In this document: in pieces, positions 22,948 to 32,763 of the stretch
Position numbering within the stretch: position 1 is the stretch's first letter
How the letters are laid out: each line of letters opens with the position of its first letter
From: Roridomyces roridus
Lineage: Eukaryota > Basidiomycota > Agaricomycetes > Agaricales > Mycenaceae
Assembly (NCBI GenBank): GCA_029378245.1
Contig: JARKIF010000007.1
Location: 2,356,001-2,420,000 of the forward strand
Length of the DNA stretch: 64,000 bases
Reading direction: 5' to 3'
The notes under the pieces: model-generated
What the model saw: the letters and a program-made list of their open reading frames with translations, nothing else
Databases searched by the model: none
Told to the model about the DNA's origin: nothing
Position numbers and translations under genes: made by a program

Positions 22948-23602
22948 TTTTGGGTTCGTGATTCAGGTGGATGGCCTCGCTGGTTTTTATTCTGCACATA
23001 ACTAATCCACCGCGGAGAATAGAGTGTCGCAAGAAAGATGCGCGGTGGATTTGGGTGATTGCCGTCAAGGCGGCCTGCGCCCGCAGTATCCGAGTAGGAG
23101 CAATGTCGACATCCGCAGCATGACACAGAGTGAGCAGTGAGCACGGTGGTTTGACGGTAGTGGTCAAGAAGCAAGCCGCGTCGGATCGGCATCTGATCGG
23201 ACTTGAATCCGACCTGTCACACCTCGGTCACGCCTGTCCTTCTTCTCTTCCACCATCGCGTCGATGGAGCTTGCCCTCAGCAACCTGTGGCCGTGCTTAT
23301 CTTGTACATAACTGGGTCCATCCAACCACTGTCGACGCTGTGGTTTCCAGACCGTGGCACTTGTCAATCGACAACAGCCATTTGCATTGTTTTGCAAATT
23401 TTGCAATTGACTCCTTGCCACCAAACCTGCAATTCGAGCCGCAGTTCCGAGTACTTTTGCTCGGCAACCATGTCGACTCTTTGTACACGGTACGACTGTG
23501 GGAATATTCCGGCGGCGCTGGGCGCTCATCTGCCACTTGCGGTGATTTCTCCAAGCCGGGTCGTCACATCCCTGTCACGGACTTCGCACCTTGTCTCTCA
23601 CC
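22948..23602. other. Shared divergent promoter region
   Basis: 655 bp separate the starts of the FAD oxidase (minus) and the ML-domain gene (plus). A TATA-like AATAAAAA on the minus strand lies about 40 bp upstream of the oxidase ATG. No exon is recognised. Confidence 0.5.
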
Positions 23603-24329
23603 ATGCACTGCTGCTTCTTCACCACCGCCTGCCTGCTACTTCTATCTAACCTCGCTGCCGCTCTCCCTGGCCAGTCTCAATTGATTCTTGTCCCCGCCTC
23701 TGCCGCCCTTGCCTTTGACAGCTGGGGCTACACCGATTGCGGTCCGTGACAATGCGCTCCTCTTACTTTCTAGCTCGTCTGACAGAGAAAGCAGGTGCGG
23801 ATTCGGATGCCGTGCAGATCCAGTCCATTTCCGTGTCGCCCGACCCACCAAAAATCGGTGAAAAGCTCACAGTCACGATTGACGCCGTGGTGACAGAGGT
23901 TATCGAGGTGCCTTTCGGTCCACGTTGGCACGGTCTGCTCATGTCATGACTTTATCCGTATCTCCAGGAAGGAGCTTCTGCAGATGTCGTTGTCAAATTT
24001 GGTCGTATCAAGCTGCCCCAGAAACGGTTCGACCTCTGCGAGGAAGCGTGCGTCTCCGCGCTCTTTCTTGGCTCACCTGTTCATTCATTTGCATCTCAGC
24101 CGCAAGGCAAACGCAACGATCTCATGCCCCGTGGAGCCGGGGGTGTATCAGGTCGTGCAGTCCGTCGACCTCCCGAAGGAAGTTCCTAAAGGTGCCCGAT
24201 AACATTGCCTCCGAATAGCCCGCGAAGACTCACCTAATTGCAGCCAAATACACGATTAATGTCGACACGTACACGGTCGCCGAGCACCCGATGGCATGCC
24301 TTGAATTCACGGTCCAATTTGGCCCGTAG
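23603..24329 (+). CDS. ML-domain (NPC2-like) lipid transfer protein, secreted
   Basis: Five exons (23603-23741, 23786-23907, 23968-24047, 24100-24191, 24244-24329) join in frame and give 172 residues, the usual size for fungal phosphatidylglycerol/phosphatidylinositol transfer proteins. A signal peptide (M-H-C-C-F-F-T-T-A-C-L-L-L-L-S) is followed by W-G-Y-T-D-C, S-V-S-P-D-P-P-K-I-G-E-K-L-T-V-T, D-L-C-E, I-S-C-P-V-E-P-G and M-A-C-L-E-F-T. The spaced cysteines and the Pro-Gly loop are the ML-fold signature. Such proteins bind sterols or phospholipids in a beta-sandwich, in the vacuole or outside the cell. The gene looks intact. Confidence 0.92.
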
Positions 24330-24855
24330 ATCCGAGTTCTACAAACGGCGGTTGCTTATGCCTATACGCCCTTTCCCTGAAATCTTTGCTCCGTCATGAA
24401 TGTACATCTCACTTCTCTTCCGTGCTCCTCTCAAGTTTCTTGGCGAGCTTTACGTTCTGTGTTATTCGCGTTTACTTACAACTTTTTCTGCGATGATTCC
24501 AGTAGTCATCGCATCGCTGAGCGTATATCACTCGTGCCTGCATCCACTGGCAGAGCCCACTTCCAGGGATCCAAGCCTGCGAGTTCAAGCGAGGCAATGG
24601 TCAAGACCCGAAACCTAGCAAAGATCATCAAACACGTTCAAAAAGTTGATCATTCAATCTCCGCCGAGCCAGAAATATCAACATGACGTGAATGACCAAC
24701 TTTGGGAATGTTGTAGACGCTTTGAGTCACGTCCTGTGAGTTGACGAAACATTCATGTGTTTGGACCATTTCCTGATCGAGCTCGTGGGAGGCCACAGCA
24801 AATTCAAAGCGTTGGTCCTGAGGGCCATTGGTTGTGGACCCTCAGCGGACGGACT
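24330..24855 (+). other. Intergenic region upstream of HMG-box gene 2
   Basis: No exon is recognised. It holds the 3' flank of the ML-domain gene and the distal promoter of the second HMG-box gene. Confidence 0.4.
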
Positions 24856-24869
24856 GAGGGTTTAAAAGG
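24856..24869 (+). promoter_or_regulatory. TATA-type core promoter of HMG-box gene 2
   Basis: GAGGGTTTAAAAGG, 82 bp upstream of the ATG, is identical in sequence and nearly in position to the element before HMG-box gene 1. A few bases downstream both promoters also carry a GGC-rich stretch with CCAGCC or its complement GGCTGG. Confidence 0.7.
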
Positions 24870-24937
24870 TGAGTGGCTGGCGGCAAAGATCAACTGGAAC
24901 GCACCCAGCCCCCAACTTTCCTGACGAGTGACGAACC

Positions 24938-25645
24938 ATGCCTTCGAATTCCTCCCTTTCCTCGACCTCCTCCCGCTCCTCCCACGCTCCCACCGTACCC
25001 GGGCACGGGCCACACATCCCCCGCCCGCCCAACGCCTTCATCTGCTTCCGCATGGAAGTCGCCAAGAATATGCGGCAGTCTGACTCCCTCCCCAGACCCC
25101 GCATGGCTCAGGAAACCAAAGCCACGGGAGAGGTGTGGAAATCTATGAGCAAGGAGGAGAAACAGCCATACGTCGACATGGCCAATGAGTTGGATGCGAC
25201 GCACAAACTTCTTTATCCGGACTACAGGTACGCGCCGGGGACCGTCAAGAAGGAGAAGGAGGCGGCGGCGGCGGCGAGAGAGAGATCTAGAGCAGCCAGA
25301 GAGAGAGCGGCGGTGGCGGCGAAGAGCAAGACCAGATCTCCCCGCGCTGGCCCAAGCAGCTCCCAGCTCCGTTTGGTTCCCTACCCCCACCCGAACGTTA
25401 ACAACGTTCACTCGCCACCCCCAACTACGCGGCATCACCCCGTCGACGTCTGGCCTGCGCAATACGGAGCGCCGCCTAACATGACGCCCCTCGCGTACTC
25501 TCCGTATGCGCCTTCATCCTCATCGAACTCGGTCTCTACGTACGAGTTCAACGAGCTCGATTCAGCCGAGTGCCACGATTTCGAGGCGCTCTACGAAGAA
25601 TACTTGGATTATTCAGCCTATGCGGAGGGGTCGAGACGTCGATGA
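24938..25645 (+). CDS. HMG-box transcription factor (MATA-HMG-like), paralogue 2
   Basis: A single exon of 235 residues with the same opening (M-P-S) as paralogue 1. The HMG box spans about residues 24-95: I-P-R-P-P-N-A-F-I-C-F-R-M-E-V at helix 1, V-W-K-S-M-S-K-E-E-K-Q-P-Y in the middle, and L-Y-P-D-Y-R-Y-A-P-G at the end. A strongly basic Lys/Glu/Ala/Arg helix (about residues 100-135) follows and may act as a nuclear localisation or DNA clamp segment. The acidic C-terminus has N-E-L-D-S-A-E and E-A-L-Y-E-E-Y-L-D-Y. Compared with paralogue 1 it lacks both introns, so either it lost them or paralogue 1 gained them. Its regulatory role is inferred from the fold alone. Confidence 0.88.
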   Translation: MPSNSSLSSTSSRSSHAPTVPGHGPHIPRPPNAFICFRMEVAKNMRQSDSLPRPRMAQETKATGEVWKSMSKEEKQPYVDMANELDATHKLLYPDYRYAPGTVKKEKEAAAAARERSRAARERAAVAAKSKTRSPRAGPSSSQLRLVPYPHPNVNNVHSPPPTTRHHPVDVWPAQYGAPPNMTPLAYSPYAPSSSSNSVSTYEFNELDSAECHDFEALYEEYLDYSAYAEGSRRR

Positions 25646-26129
25646 GTTCGACTTTCAGCCTCGTTGATTGATTTACCTACATCCTTATCATGATGATCTT
25701 TTCACATAGTCCTATAGCAGCATATGAGCTCCTGTGTACCCACGACGAAAAAATCACGACCCTTTGCGAACAGAATGCATTCAAAAGGAACTGGGCGCGC
25801 GACTGGTACAACCCACGATCCCGAGCCGAACGAGATTCAAACGAGATTCGAGAAGCGAAACGGAGTAAGTATCCCAAGAGTCGGCGTCTATGATAATCAT
25901 ACTCTTGCGCACGAGTGTGCTGAATGCTAGCCCTGTTCGTCAGACAGTTCTCCCAGAACTTCAGGCAGAATTTGCCCCAGAAAGTGGATGCCGAGATTCC
26001 GCAGCCGGTGTTCTGCAGCCGAGTGTGATCAGCACATGACCGCTTCTCTTGTCTCCTGCCACCACATCGTGACATCCGTCGCCGATTTAGGGCGCGTCGG
26101 GGACTTTCTGGCCTTCCACGTCACTCCGC
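25646..26129 (+). other. Intergenic region
   Basis: No exon recognised. It is the likely promoter region of F-box gene D. The frame upstream of 26130 does not contain the Cys-x2-Cys start seen in genes B, E and F. Confidence 0.4.
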
Positions 26130-27572
26130 ATGTCTCCCAGATCTCCTTCTGGCCCTCAATCCCCCCTACACCCGGCTCAATCCCTCAGACCAACCGACCG
26201 AGCCCATCTACGCTCGCGCCTCTCCGAACTTAATATCCTCATCGCAGCATTGACCGCCGAACGGGATGCTCTCCAGGCGGAATCGGACGCGATCGTCTAC
26301 CCAGTTCTGTCCCTGCCTCCGGAAATCACCACAGAAATCTTCCAGCGCTGCGTCCGTCATCCGGCGGTGCACTCACCCCTCGAGGCACCACTGCTGTTCA
26401 CGCAGATCTGTCATCAATGGCGCGAGATCGCTCTCGGCAGTCCCGAACTGTGGCAGTCACTGAGCTTCATCAGACGCGCCCCGGTGGAAGTGCTGCAGAC
26501 ATGGCTGCCGCGTTCTGGAGACCTTCCTTTGGACTGTACCTTCCACTGTAAGGATGTCGCTGCGGCCGGCCCAATGCTCAAGGCGAGCCTTCAGCACTCT
26601 CGTCGCTGGCGGGATATAGATCTCGGAATCCCACTCGCCTCGTTCCCAGAGCTGCGACTGGACGAAGTGGAGTTTCCCATTCTGCGCAAGATCTCGTTCG
26701 GGGTCACCAAGAGTACCTCAGAAGACTTCAACTCGCTGGCCATCGCCCTACGCAAGGTGCCCTCTCTGCGCGAGGCGCACATCTGCATCCTGCCTCATGT
26801 CACATTCAATCTTCCTTGGCACCAGTTGTGGACTTTGACGTTGCATGTGATGCCGATCGGAGACTGCCTATCGCTTCTGGCAGGATGCCCGCAGCTCCGG
26901 CATCTCAGTGTGGCAACGATGGGGGTTGCGGTACCGCATTCGCCCGACCTGACGGTGACTCTATCGAACCTGGAATCCCTGACTGTTGATGCTAGCATGG
27001 CGATGGTCGAAAACACCGCCCTGTTGGAACACCTCACGCTCCCACAACTCCGGAAACTGGTCATAACCCTCTGGAACATGGTGCCCCACCACGTCACGCC
27101 CCTGGCTGCCTTGACCCAACGCTCGGCATTCCCGCTCCATGCGTTCGAGCTCACGGTCGGAAGCATCTCTCGCGAGACCTTCCACTTCTGTCTCGCCGCG
27201 CTCCCCGACTCGACTGCACACCTCACAGTCACGTGGGGTGCAGGGCTGCATTCACAGTTCACGTCCTTGGCTGAGCCAGGGATGCTGCCGCACCTCGCAT
27301 GCCTGATTTTGCGGGGTGGGAGACTTACAGATGAGCAATGTACATCCCTTGTGGATGCACTCGACGCGCGCCGAGGAATGTCGATGGATCTCTCCTTGAC
27401 GGGGTTCACGCGTCTAGAGGACGCCCAGGGCATCTTCAAAGGCGGTCTGTTGGCTCGTATGCGGGCGTTGGCGAGTGAAGGGATGAAAATACGGGTGGTA
27501 ATCAGTGGCTCTGCCCATTCCAAGGAGGTGCTTGTTGATTCGTTGGTGCGTCTCCGTTTCTTTGGTTTTTGA
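26130..27572 (+). CDS. F-box protein D, the only unbroken family member here
   Basis: One open frame of 480 residues from ATG 26130. It has the family coil (R-L-S-E-L-N-I-L-I-A-A-L-T-A-E-R-D-A-L), the F-box-like segment V-L-S-L-P-P-E-I-T-T-E-I-F with C-H-Q-W-R-E-I-A, the conserved H-S-R-R-W-R-D-I-D-L-G-I-P block, and leucine-rich segments to E-G-M-K-I-R-V. Unlike B, E and F it lacks the N-terminal C-P-x-C-G, so that Cys pair is dispensable or this start has decayed. The last residues after V-D-S-L read into gtgcgtctcc, a plausible intron donor, so the true C-terminus may be spliced. Role: presumed SCF substrate adaptor. Confidence 0.82.
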   Translation: MSPRSPSGPQSPLHPAQSLRPTDRAHLRSRLSELNILIAALTAERDALQAESDAIVYPVLSLPPEITTEIFQRCVRHPAVHSPLEAPLLFTQICHQWREIALGSPELWQSLSFIRRAPVEVLQTWLPRSGDLPLDCTFHCKDVAAAGPMLKASLQHSRRWRDIDLGIPLASFPELRLDEVEFPILRKISFGVTKSTSEDFNSLAIALRKVPSLREAHICILPHVTFNLPWHQLWTLTLHVMPIGDCLSLLAGCPQLRHLSVATMGVAVPHSPDLTVTLSNLESLTVDASMAMVENTALLEHLTLPQLRKLVITLWNMVPHHVTPLAALTQRSAFPLHAFELTVGSISRETFHFCLAALPDSTAHLTVTWGAGLHSQFTSLAEPGMLPHLACLILRGGRLTDEQCTSLVDALDARRGMSMDLSLTGFTRLEDAQGIFKGGLLARMRALASEGMKIRVVISGSAHSKEVLVDSLVRLRFFGF

Positions 27573-28335
27573 GCGTGTTTAGATGATTTTTCTGCAGACG
27601 TGATCTTACGGCTAACATTTTGTGTATCGGGGAATATAATTGAGATCTCTCACTATTTATTTCTTTGCTCGACGTCAGGAAGCTTCTCGCCTCTATTCAT
27701 GTACACGGCGGCGGCTCGGAGGGCCTTGGGCACGCTAACAGATACGGCCGATCGCAAGTCGAAGAGCGCCAGGATGTATATATTCCTTCAGGAGCGTCCC
27801 GAGACATTTTTTAGGCAACAGGGGTCGCAATTCCAAGCCAAAGACGCGGCGTTCGTTGAATCTCCCCTCGATGAAGGCGCCACAAAGAATGTCGCCTTGG
27901 TCATCCGGGAAAGGCAGGCAAAACCGGGAGCATCAGCGGGAGGCAGTACTTGGTTGGCTTGGCACAGCGCTCGGGCATGGTTGCCCGTCACACACGATTC
28001 AAATGGGAGAAAGCATGCTGAGAAGCAGATTCGCAGAGGGAAGCATGCGGTGAGTGTCGCGACAGGAGCAGAGGTGGAAGGAGATTGGAAAGCCGGAAGA
28101 TATCACGTGGCACTCCGTAGGAAGTCATCAGTCACCGCAATGCTCTGATGGAGACCGCTTGTCAAGAACTCCACGCTCGCCTCACGCGTCTCTTGCTATC
28201 GCACATGCTGATTCTGTCTTCTCGGACGATCCCCCAAGAAACATCCGCATGGCCCGATTGCATTTCAATTGGTATATATAAGGTAGTCGTGGAGACACCG
28301 CTCCAACATCACATCCGCTGCCTCCTCTCTCCGCC
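27573..28335 (+). other. Intergenic region
   Basis: An open frame (27600-28148) is present but has no recognised motif, and its start is a non-ATG codon. It is not called a gene. TATATATA near 28272 is the likely core promoter of the gene at 28336. Confidence 0.4.
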
Positions 28336-29091
28336 ATGTTGGTCCCTTGGCTCAGCGTATTGGCAGCCCTGCCCTCTTCTGTGTATGCGCTGAAAAGCGC
28401 CGGCCAAGTTCCCGTTCGAAACACTGTCATCGGTGGTGTCGGAAGCAACAAGACTGTCAAGGCAGAGGCGACGCTCCACGAATTCGCGACTACCCCGGGG
28501 AAGCTGCGGGTGACGGAGAACTCTGGCGTCTGTGGTATGTAGGATCCCACTCGCTCTGCGGAATATTGTCTCATAATACCCAGAAACGACTCCGAACGTG
28601 TATCAGGCGTCTACCACCGGTGCGTCCCTCGCTCTCCCCACGGTCTCAATGTACGTACTTAGATGTGCGGGACATAGGTGACTGGATGCGCACCAAGCTC
28701 CCCGCTCTGGACGCAGTCGTTAACGCCGGCATCCGTGTGACGATCTACAACGGCGATGCTGTACGTCCTTTCTTCACTCCTCTTCTCCTCCTCTCTGAGA
28801 GTAATAAAACCCACGTAGGACTTCATCGTCAACTACCAAGGCATCGAGGATATGCTCCCTGCCATGACCAACAACGACGCCGCCGCGTTCAACGCCCAGC
28901 CTCTCAAGACCTATACCGTTAACGGCCACTCGGCGGGTTTGTATAAAGCCTCTGGATTGCTTTCGTATGTTCGTGTGTCGGGTGCGGGCCATGAGGTGCC
29001 TGCGTATAGCGCGCCCGGGATTGCTATCGGTCAAGCGGCGTTCCAATTGTTTAATCAGACGATGCAGGGTGGGGTGGTGGCTTCGACGTAG
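28336..29091 (+). CDS. Shrunken serine carboxypeptidase (S10) lacking the nucleophile half
   Basis: Four exons (28336-28534, 28584-28619, 28663-28760, 28819-29091) join in frame to 201 residues, against about 500-600 in the family. The N-terminus has a signal peptide and the family opening E-N-S-G-V-C-E-T-T-P-N-V-Y-Q-A-S. The next residues are D-V-R-D-I-G-D-W-M-R, normally some 300 residues further on. The C-terminal half is complete: Y-N-G-D-A-D-F-I-V-N-Y (catalytic Asp region) and V-R-V-S-G-A-G-H-E-V-P-A-Y (catalytic His). The segment with the nucleophile motif G-x-S-Y-x-G is missing. The gene has a good TATA box and clean splice sites, so it may be expressed, but it cannot be a normal peptidase. 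Confidence 0.85.
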
Positions 29092-29342
29092 AGTTTGTCA
29101 ACGGGATGGACACGGTCTGTACGATGCCGGTGTTGTAGAATAAAAGGAACAGAAACTGACTTGCCAGGCTGTCGACATGCTCTGTGGAACGTTGAACGAT
29201 GATGATTCCTTTCGAACTACGAGTGATTTTATTCCGAGTCGACCACCAAGATGCATATTCTATGTCTGCAATGATGACTCCGCTAGGACATCTGGAACAT
29301 GGCGTTAGAATGTAAAGAGAAAATAGCCATGTCATCATGAAC

Positions 29343-30578
29343 TCACCACGTCGAGTCAAACACAACCTCGGACCCATTCACCTTCCCGGACAGCTCGAAT
29401 TTGATTCTCATCCCTGCTTCCGCCAACTCTCGGATTTGATCCATTTCGGAGGAGTTGGGAGTCACCGGGATACCTTGATCGTACCAGCTGGTGTGGGCCC
29501 CATGCAGAGATATCTCGACATCCATCTGCGCGCACCTCCGAGACCGTGCACGCAGCACGTCTATGAGCCCCTGGTACCGGCCATGATACAGCTGCGAGCC
29601 ATGCAACGTTAAACAGTTGATCTGCGGGAGGACGTCCGTATCCTGCAGAGCCGCGAAGATGGGCCCGGTCTCCAGTCCCCCGGCCCATGTCAGCGAGACG
29701 TGCGTGACCGAGCGCGGAAGGGCTTGGAGAAAGAGGCGAAAGATATCCGGTACGATCTGCCCAGATGTGCTGAATTCGCGGAGAGGGCATCTCGAGCGCT
29801 CTACGAAGGCCGCCAGTATGGCGGCATGGTCGGGTTCTTGAAGATCTGCCATAGCCAACCGTTCGAGGCGAGGAAGGGTCAGATATTGTAGGACGGTAAG
29901 TGGTAGTTCGATGTTCGCAGGGGTGATGAGCTGCGCTTCCCGAAGCAGCGGGGCATTGCGGATCGGAATGTTGTCTGGGCCTGGATCCTGGCCCTCACGC
30001 TGGCCGAGATCGAGGACAATTTTTTGCAGGTGGGGAAGCAGCGTGTCCCCGAGATCTAGTTGGGCGAAGGTCACGAAAAGCAGCGCCAAATTCATGTCCT
30101 GTCATTGATGACAACGGCGAAGGAGGGGTGCAAGCACAACGCCTCCTTCCGAGGGCTCATTGCAGAGTAATCTGCAGTTTAACGGAGTATCCCCCGTCCG
30201 GGAGAGCCAGATGTCTAAGAAACCCGCCGGCATCTCACGGTAGAGAACAAGCGACCGCCAGAGCCGAGGGTTGGTGAGGGCGATCTGGCGCCACTCCCGA
30301 CAAATTTTCGTCAAAAGGAGCGGCGTCAGAGTAGGAGAGGGTTCGGATTGAGGAACCAGGCAATTTTCGAAGATCTCCGCCGTGATTTCGGGCGGAAGGG
30401 AAAGAACGGGGTAGATAATGGCGTCGGATTCCGCCCGGAGGGCATCGCGTTCTGCCTCCAGTGCCGTGATGAGAGACTCCAATTCAGAGAGACGTGCGCG
30501 CATGCGAGCTCGACTTGGTTGCTGCTGCGTGGGGAGAAAGTCGAATCCGCATTGCGGGCAAGTGGTGGGCGGAGTCAT
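29343..30578 (-). pseudogene. F-box gene E, stop at conserved Trp plus internal deletion
   Basis: ATG 30578 gives M-T-P-P-T-T-C-P-Q-C-G-F-D, then the coil and the F-box-like segment (L-P-P-E-I-T-A-E-I-F, C-R-E-W-R-Q-I-A). At 30104-30102 the frame meets TGA where genes D and F have Trp (R-R-W and S-R-Q-W). The same frame then continues to 29343 with L-D-L-G-D-T-L-L-P-H-L and leucine-rich sequence. About 60 residues are also missing between I-E-L-P-L and L-Q-Y-L-T-L-P-R-L, compared with gene F. Two nested transposons begin 9 bp upstream of the start codon, so its promoter has probably been replaced. Confidence 0.78.
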
Positions 30579-30586
30579 GAAAGTCA

Positions 30587-31316
30587 TCCATAGCGGTGCA
30601 AGCACCGTTCCCCTACTCTGGTCATGATGTGAGATCAGTACGGCACATCACACGAAAGTATTGACGGATCACTGCCGATCCGCTGCCGGCCGGTTATATT
30701 GGCTGCTCATCGGCATTCAGAACATCTTCGGAGCCCAGCGTCAGATGTGTGCCGCTTTGGTCTCGGGAGTTTGTGGATGTTCACCTAATGACCATGAGGT
30801 CAATATCATGATTTGATGGCACACACTTGGCAGGAGCTCATGCATTCAGCCCCACAGAACCAGTGACGACCCTAGGGAAATAGGGCCCTATCCGATAGGG
30901 CCCTATTCGGCCCTATCGTAGGGCCCTATCAAGTCTGAGGTCAAGCAGTAGGCCCTAGCTAGGCCCTATTGATCCCATCAAACCCGGATCACACCCTGCC
31001 GAACGCCGGTCTCCTCGCGTGGTTGGGTGTTGGGCCACAGAGAAGTGGTTTCCAAGCTCAAGGCACTCACTGTCTAATGCACTGGTAGGCTGAGAAATCG
31101 AATACTTGTTGGTCAAGACTACGAAGAGACCAACCGTCACCAACCGATGGTGCTCGGATCATTTCCGTTTTGGGAAATAGCCTCAGATAGGGCCCTATGC
31201 CGGGGGCCCTATAATAGGGCTGTAGGGCCTAATAGGGCCCTATCGGTCGGTGAGGGTGGAAATAGGGCCCTACGGGCCATCACTGCACAGAACCCTCCTC
31301 TTGACAGAGTAGGGGA
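30587..31316. mobile_element. Helentron/HINE-like element copy 1 (carries a nested hAT MITE)
   Basis: This segment and 51563-52513 share their two ends. One end reads TCCATAGCGGTGCAAGCACC and continues G then TTCCCCTACTCTGG; it holds the perfect hairpin CGGTGC-AA-GCACCG. The other end reads CCTCCTCTTGACAGAGTAGG followed by GGA. CCCCTACTCTG and CAGAGTAGGGG form subterminal inverted repeats. Both copies sit between an A and a T with no target duplication. A terminal hairpin, subterminal inverted repeats and no duplication fit Helitron/Helentron-type non-autonomous elements (HINEs). That class assignment is inference; the repeat pair itself is plain. No coding frame is present. Confidence 0.6.
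30853..31293. mobile_element. hAT-type MITE (425 bp) nested in the HINE-like element
   Basis: The element runs 30861-31285 between 8-bp direct repeats CACAGAAC (30853-30860 and 31286-31293). Its ends are imperfect inverted repeats: CAGTGACGACCC on the left and CAGTGATGGCCC on the right read in reverse. Many palindromic TAGGGCCCTA words crowd both subterminal regions. The other HINE-like copy (52480-52500) carries the unoccupied site, reading TACAGAACCCTCCTCTTGAC without the insert. CAGTG ends and an 8-bp duplication indicate the hAT superfamily. No transposase is present. Confidence 0.88.
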
Positions 31317-31641
31317 TGACGTGGATACGGATCACGATTTGATGGGAAATATCCATTTGATGGGAAGTCTCCAGCCGGGAAGAACGCCGGGCATCACCTG
31401 CATGTTTCCTGCTGAAACTTCTCTCTACAAAAGGCGCATTCTCTCGGAAGATTCGAATAAACCAAGGATTGAAAATCACGGAAGGCTTCCGAGTTTTTTC
31501 TGTCAAAGCCGATTTGTCAGAGTTTGTCATATGCTCGGATGTTCAACCGAACTCGGCTACACGGCTTTCGTGTGTTGAATTTAGCCTTTAGGATCCCATA
31601 AAAACCCAACGACCCACGGCGGCGGGTACCCATCTCCCAAA
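31317..31641 (+). other. Short intergenic region upstream of the SnoaL-like gene
   Basis: No exon recognised. CATAAAAA at about 31598-31605 is a TATA-like word some 40 bp upstream of the ATG at 31642. Confidence 0.45.
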
Positions 31642-32663
31642 ATGACTTATTCTGCCTCTGATTACTTGTTGGACCGCGCCAACATTCAGGACACGATGTG
31701 AGTGACTTCTGTCCATTGATTCAGATTGATTCAACCAACTAACGAAATGAGCAGCGTTCGAATGGTACTTCTCATCCTTTATTCTAGATTTGTGACTCAA
31801 GAGTCGAATTGATAGGCCTGGTCCGCCGATCGCAAAGATTGGGACACCACAGCTGCACAGTTCGCTGATGAACTGGTCATGGATTACAGTACGTGCCAAA
31901 TTATCTGCCGCTCAGGGAATTCCATCTCATGAATTGCGACAGCTAGCATGTTCGGCGGAGAGCCCGTCAGTGAGTACATCTCTTGTTCAGCTATTTCGGA
32001 TCTCCTGAGCACTCGGCCCAGCCACCACTCCACGCAACCAGGCAGAAGTGTGGAAAGGCATGCTCGAATACATGGATGGCCTCACGCACGCTACAACGTC
32101 AGTTTATGTCTCTCTACCCAACCACAGCGGCTCATCCGGGATCTCAAGGAACCTCCTTGTGGACCTTCCCCAGCCCTCCACCAGCGCCGAGCATCCTACG
32201 GAGGCCTCCGCTACCTGTAACATCCTCGTCACTCTCCGGCGCGACGCTGCACACGGTGATCCAATCCAACAGAGCGGTGTAAGTTGCAGACCGCCTTTTG
32301 CGCGCGCCGGCTTCAATCTGACGGCACTCTCAACTTTCTCAGGGAATCTGGAGCTTCAAACTCTCCAAGAGTGCTTCTGCGAATGGCGGCAACCCGTGGC
32401 GCATCGAATACATGAAAGCAGACGGTACGCATTTCCAAAAGTTCGGGTGGTAAATTTTTGACGTGCTTCGATTCGCGTTCGTGTGCATAGCTGCCTGGAT
32501 GAAGGGTAACGCCGACGTAACCAAGAACCCAAAGACGGGGAAGGGATGGCTCTGAAGTTCCATAGTACACAGTACAAGCATCTGCCTCGTGCTCGACACT
32601 GTATACTGATAATTGATCGGCTTCAAAGTGGTTTACTACGACAACAAGGACTCGTATGCCTGA
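31642..32663 (+). CDS. SnoaL-like / NTF2-fold protein
   Basis: Seven exons (31642-31697, 31755-31764, 31816-31888, 31944-31970, 32022-32278, 32343-32424, 32629-32663) join in frame to 179 residues. Exon 2 is only 10 nt and the last intron is 204 nt. The opening Y-L-L-D-R-A-N-I-Q-D-T, then R-K-D-W-D-T-T-A-A-Q-F-A-D-E-L-V-M-D-Y-T-S-M-F-G-G and a C-terminal W-R-I-E-Y-M-K-A-D-V-V-Y, are typical of fungal SnoaL_4-type proteins (cone-shaped alpha+beta barrel). Such folds serve as small cyclases, dehydratases or binding proteins, often in secondary-metabolite clusters. It converges on the decayed adenylating gene, which hints at a former cluster; this is inference. Confidence 0.83.
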
Positions 32664-32763
32664 TCCAATTCCGCCGAATATTGCTGCTCAATTGCTGCGC
32701 GCCTGAGAGTTGCTTGATAACAGAGATTACCTTTGAGCTAGTGGGACAACAAGTGAGTAAATC

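Noticed and set aside
26795..27523. 242-residue minus-strand frame inside F-box gene D
   Set aside because: Shadow of the intact plus-strand gene; it has no motif of its own.
27600..28148. 183-residue frame between F-box gene D and the carboxypeptidase relic
   Set aside because: Non-ATG start, no motif and no splice support.
8720..30104. RIP-like mutation as the cause of the two Trp-to-stop changes
   Set aside because: Neighbouring bases do not give the TCG context described for basidiomycetes, and no broad C-to-T bias was seen.
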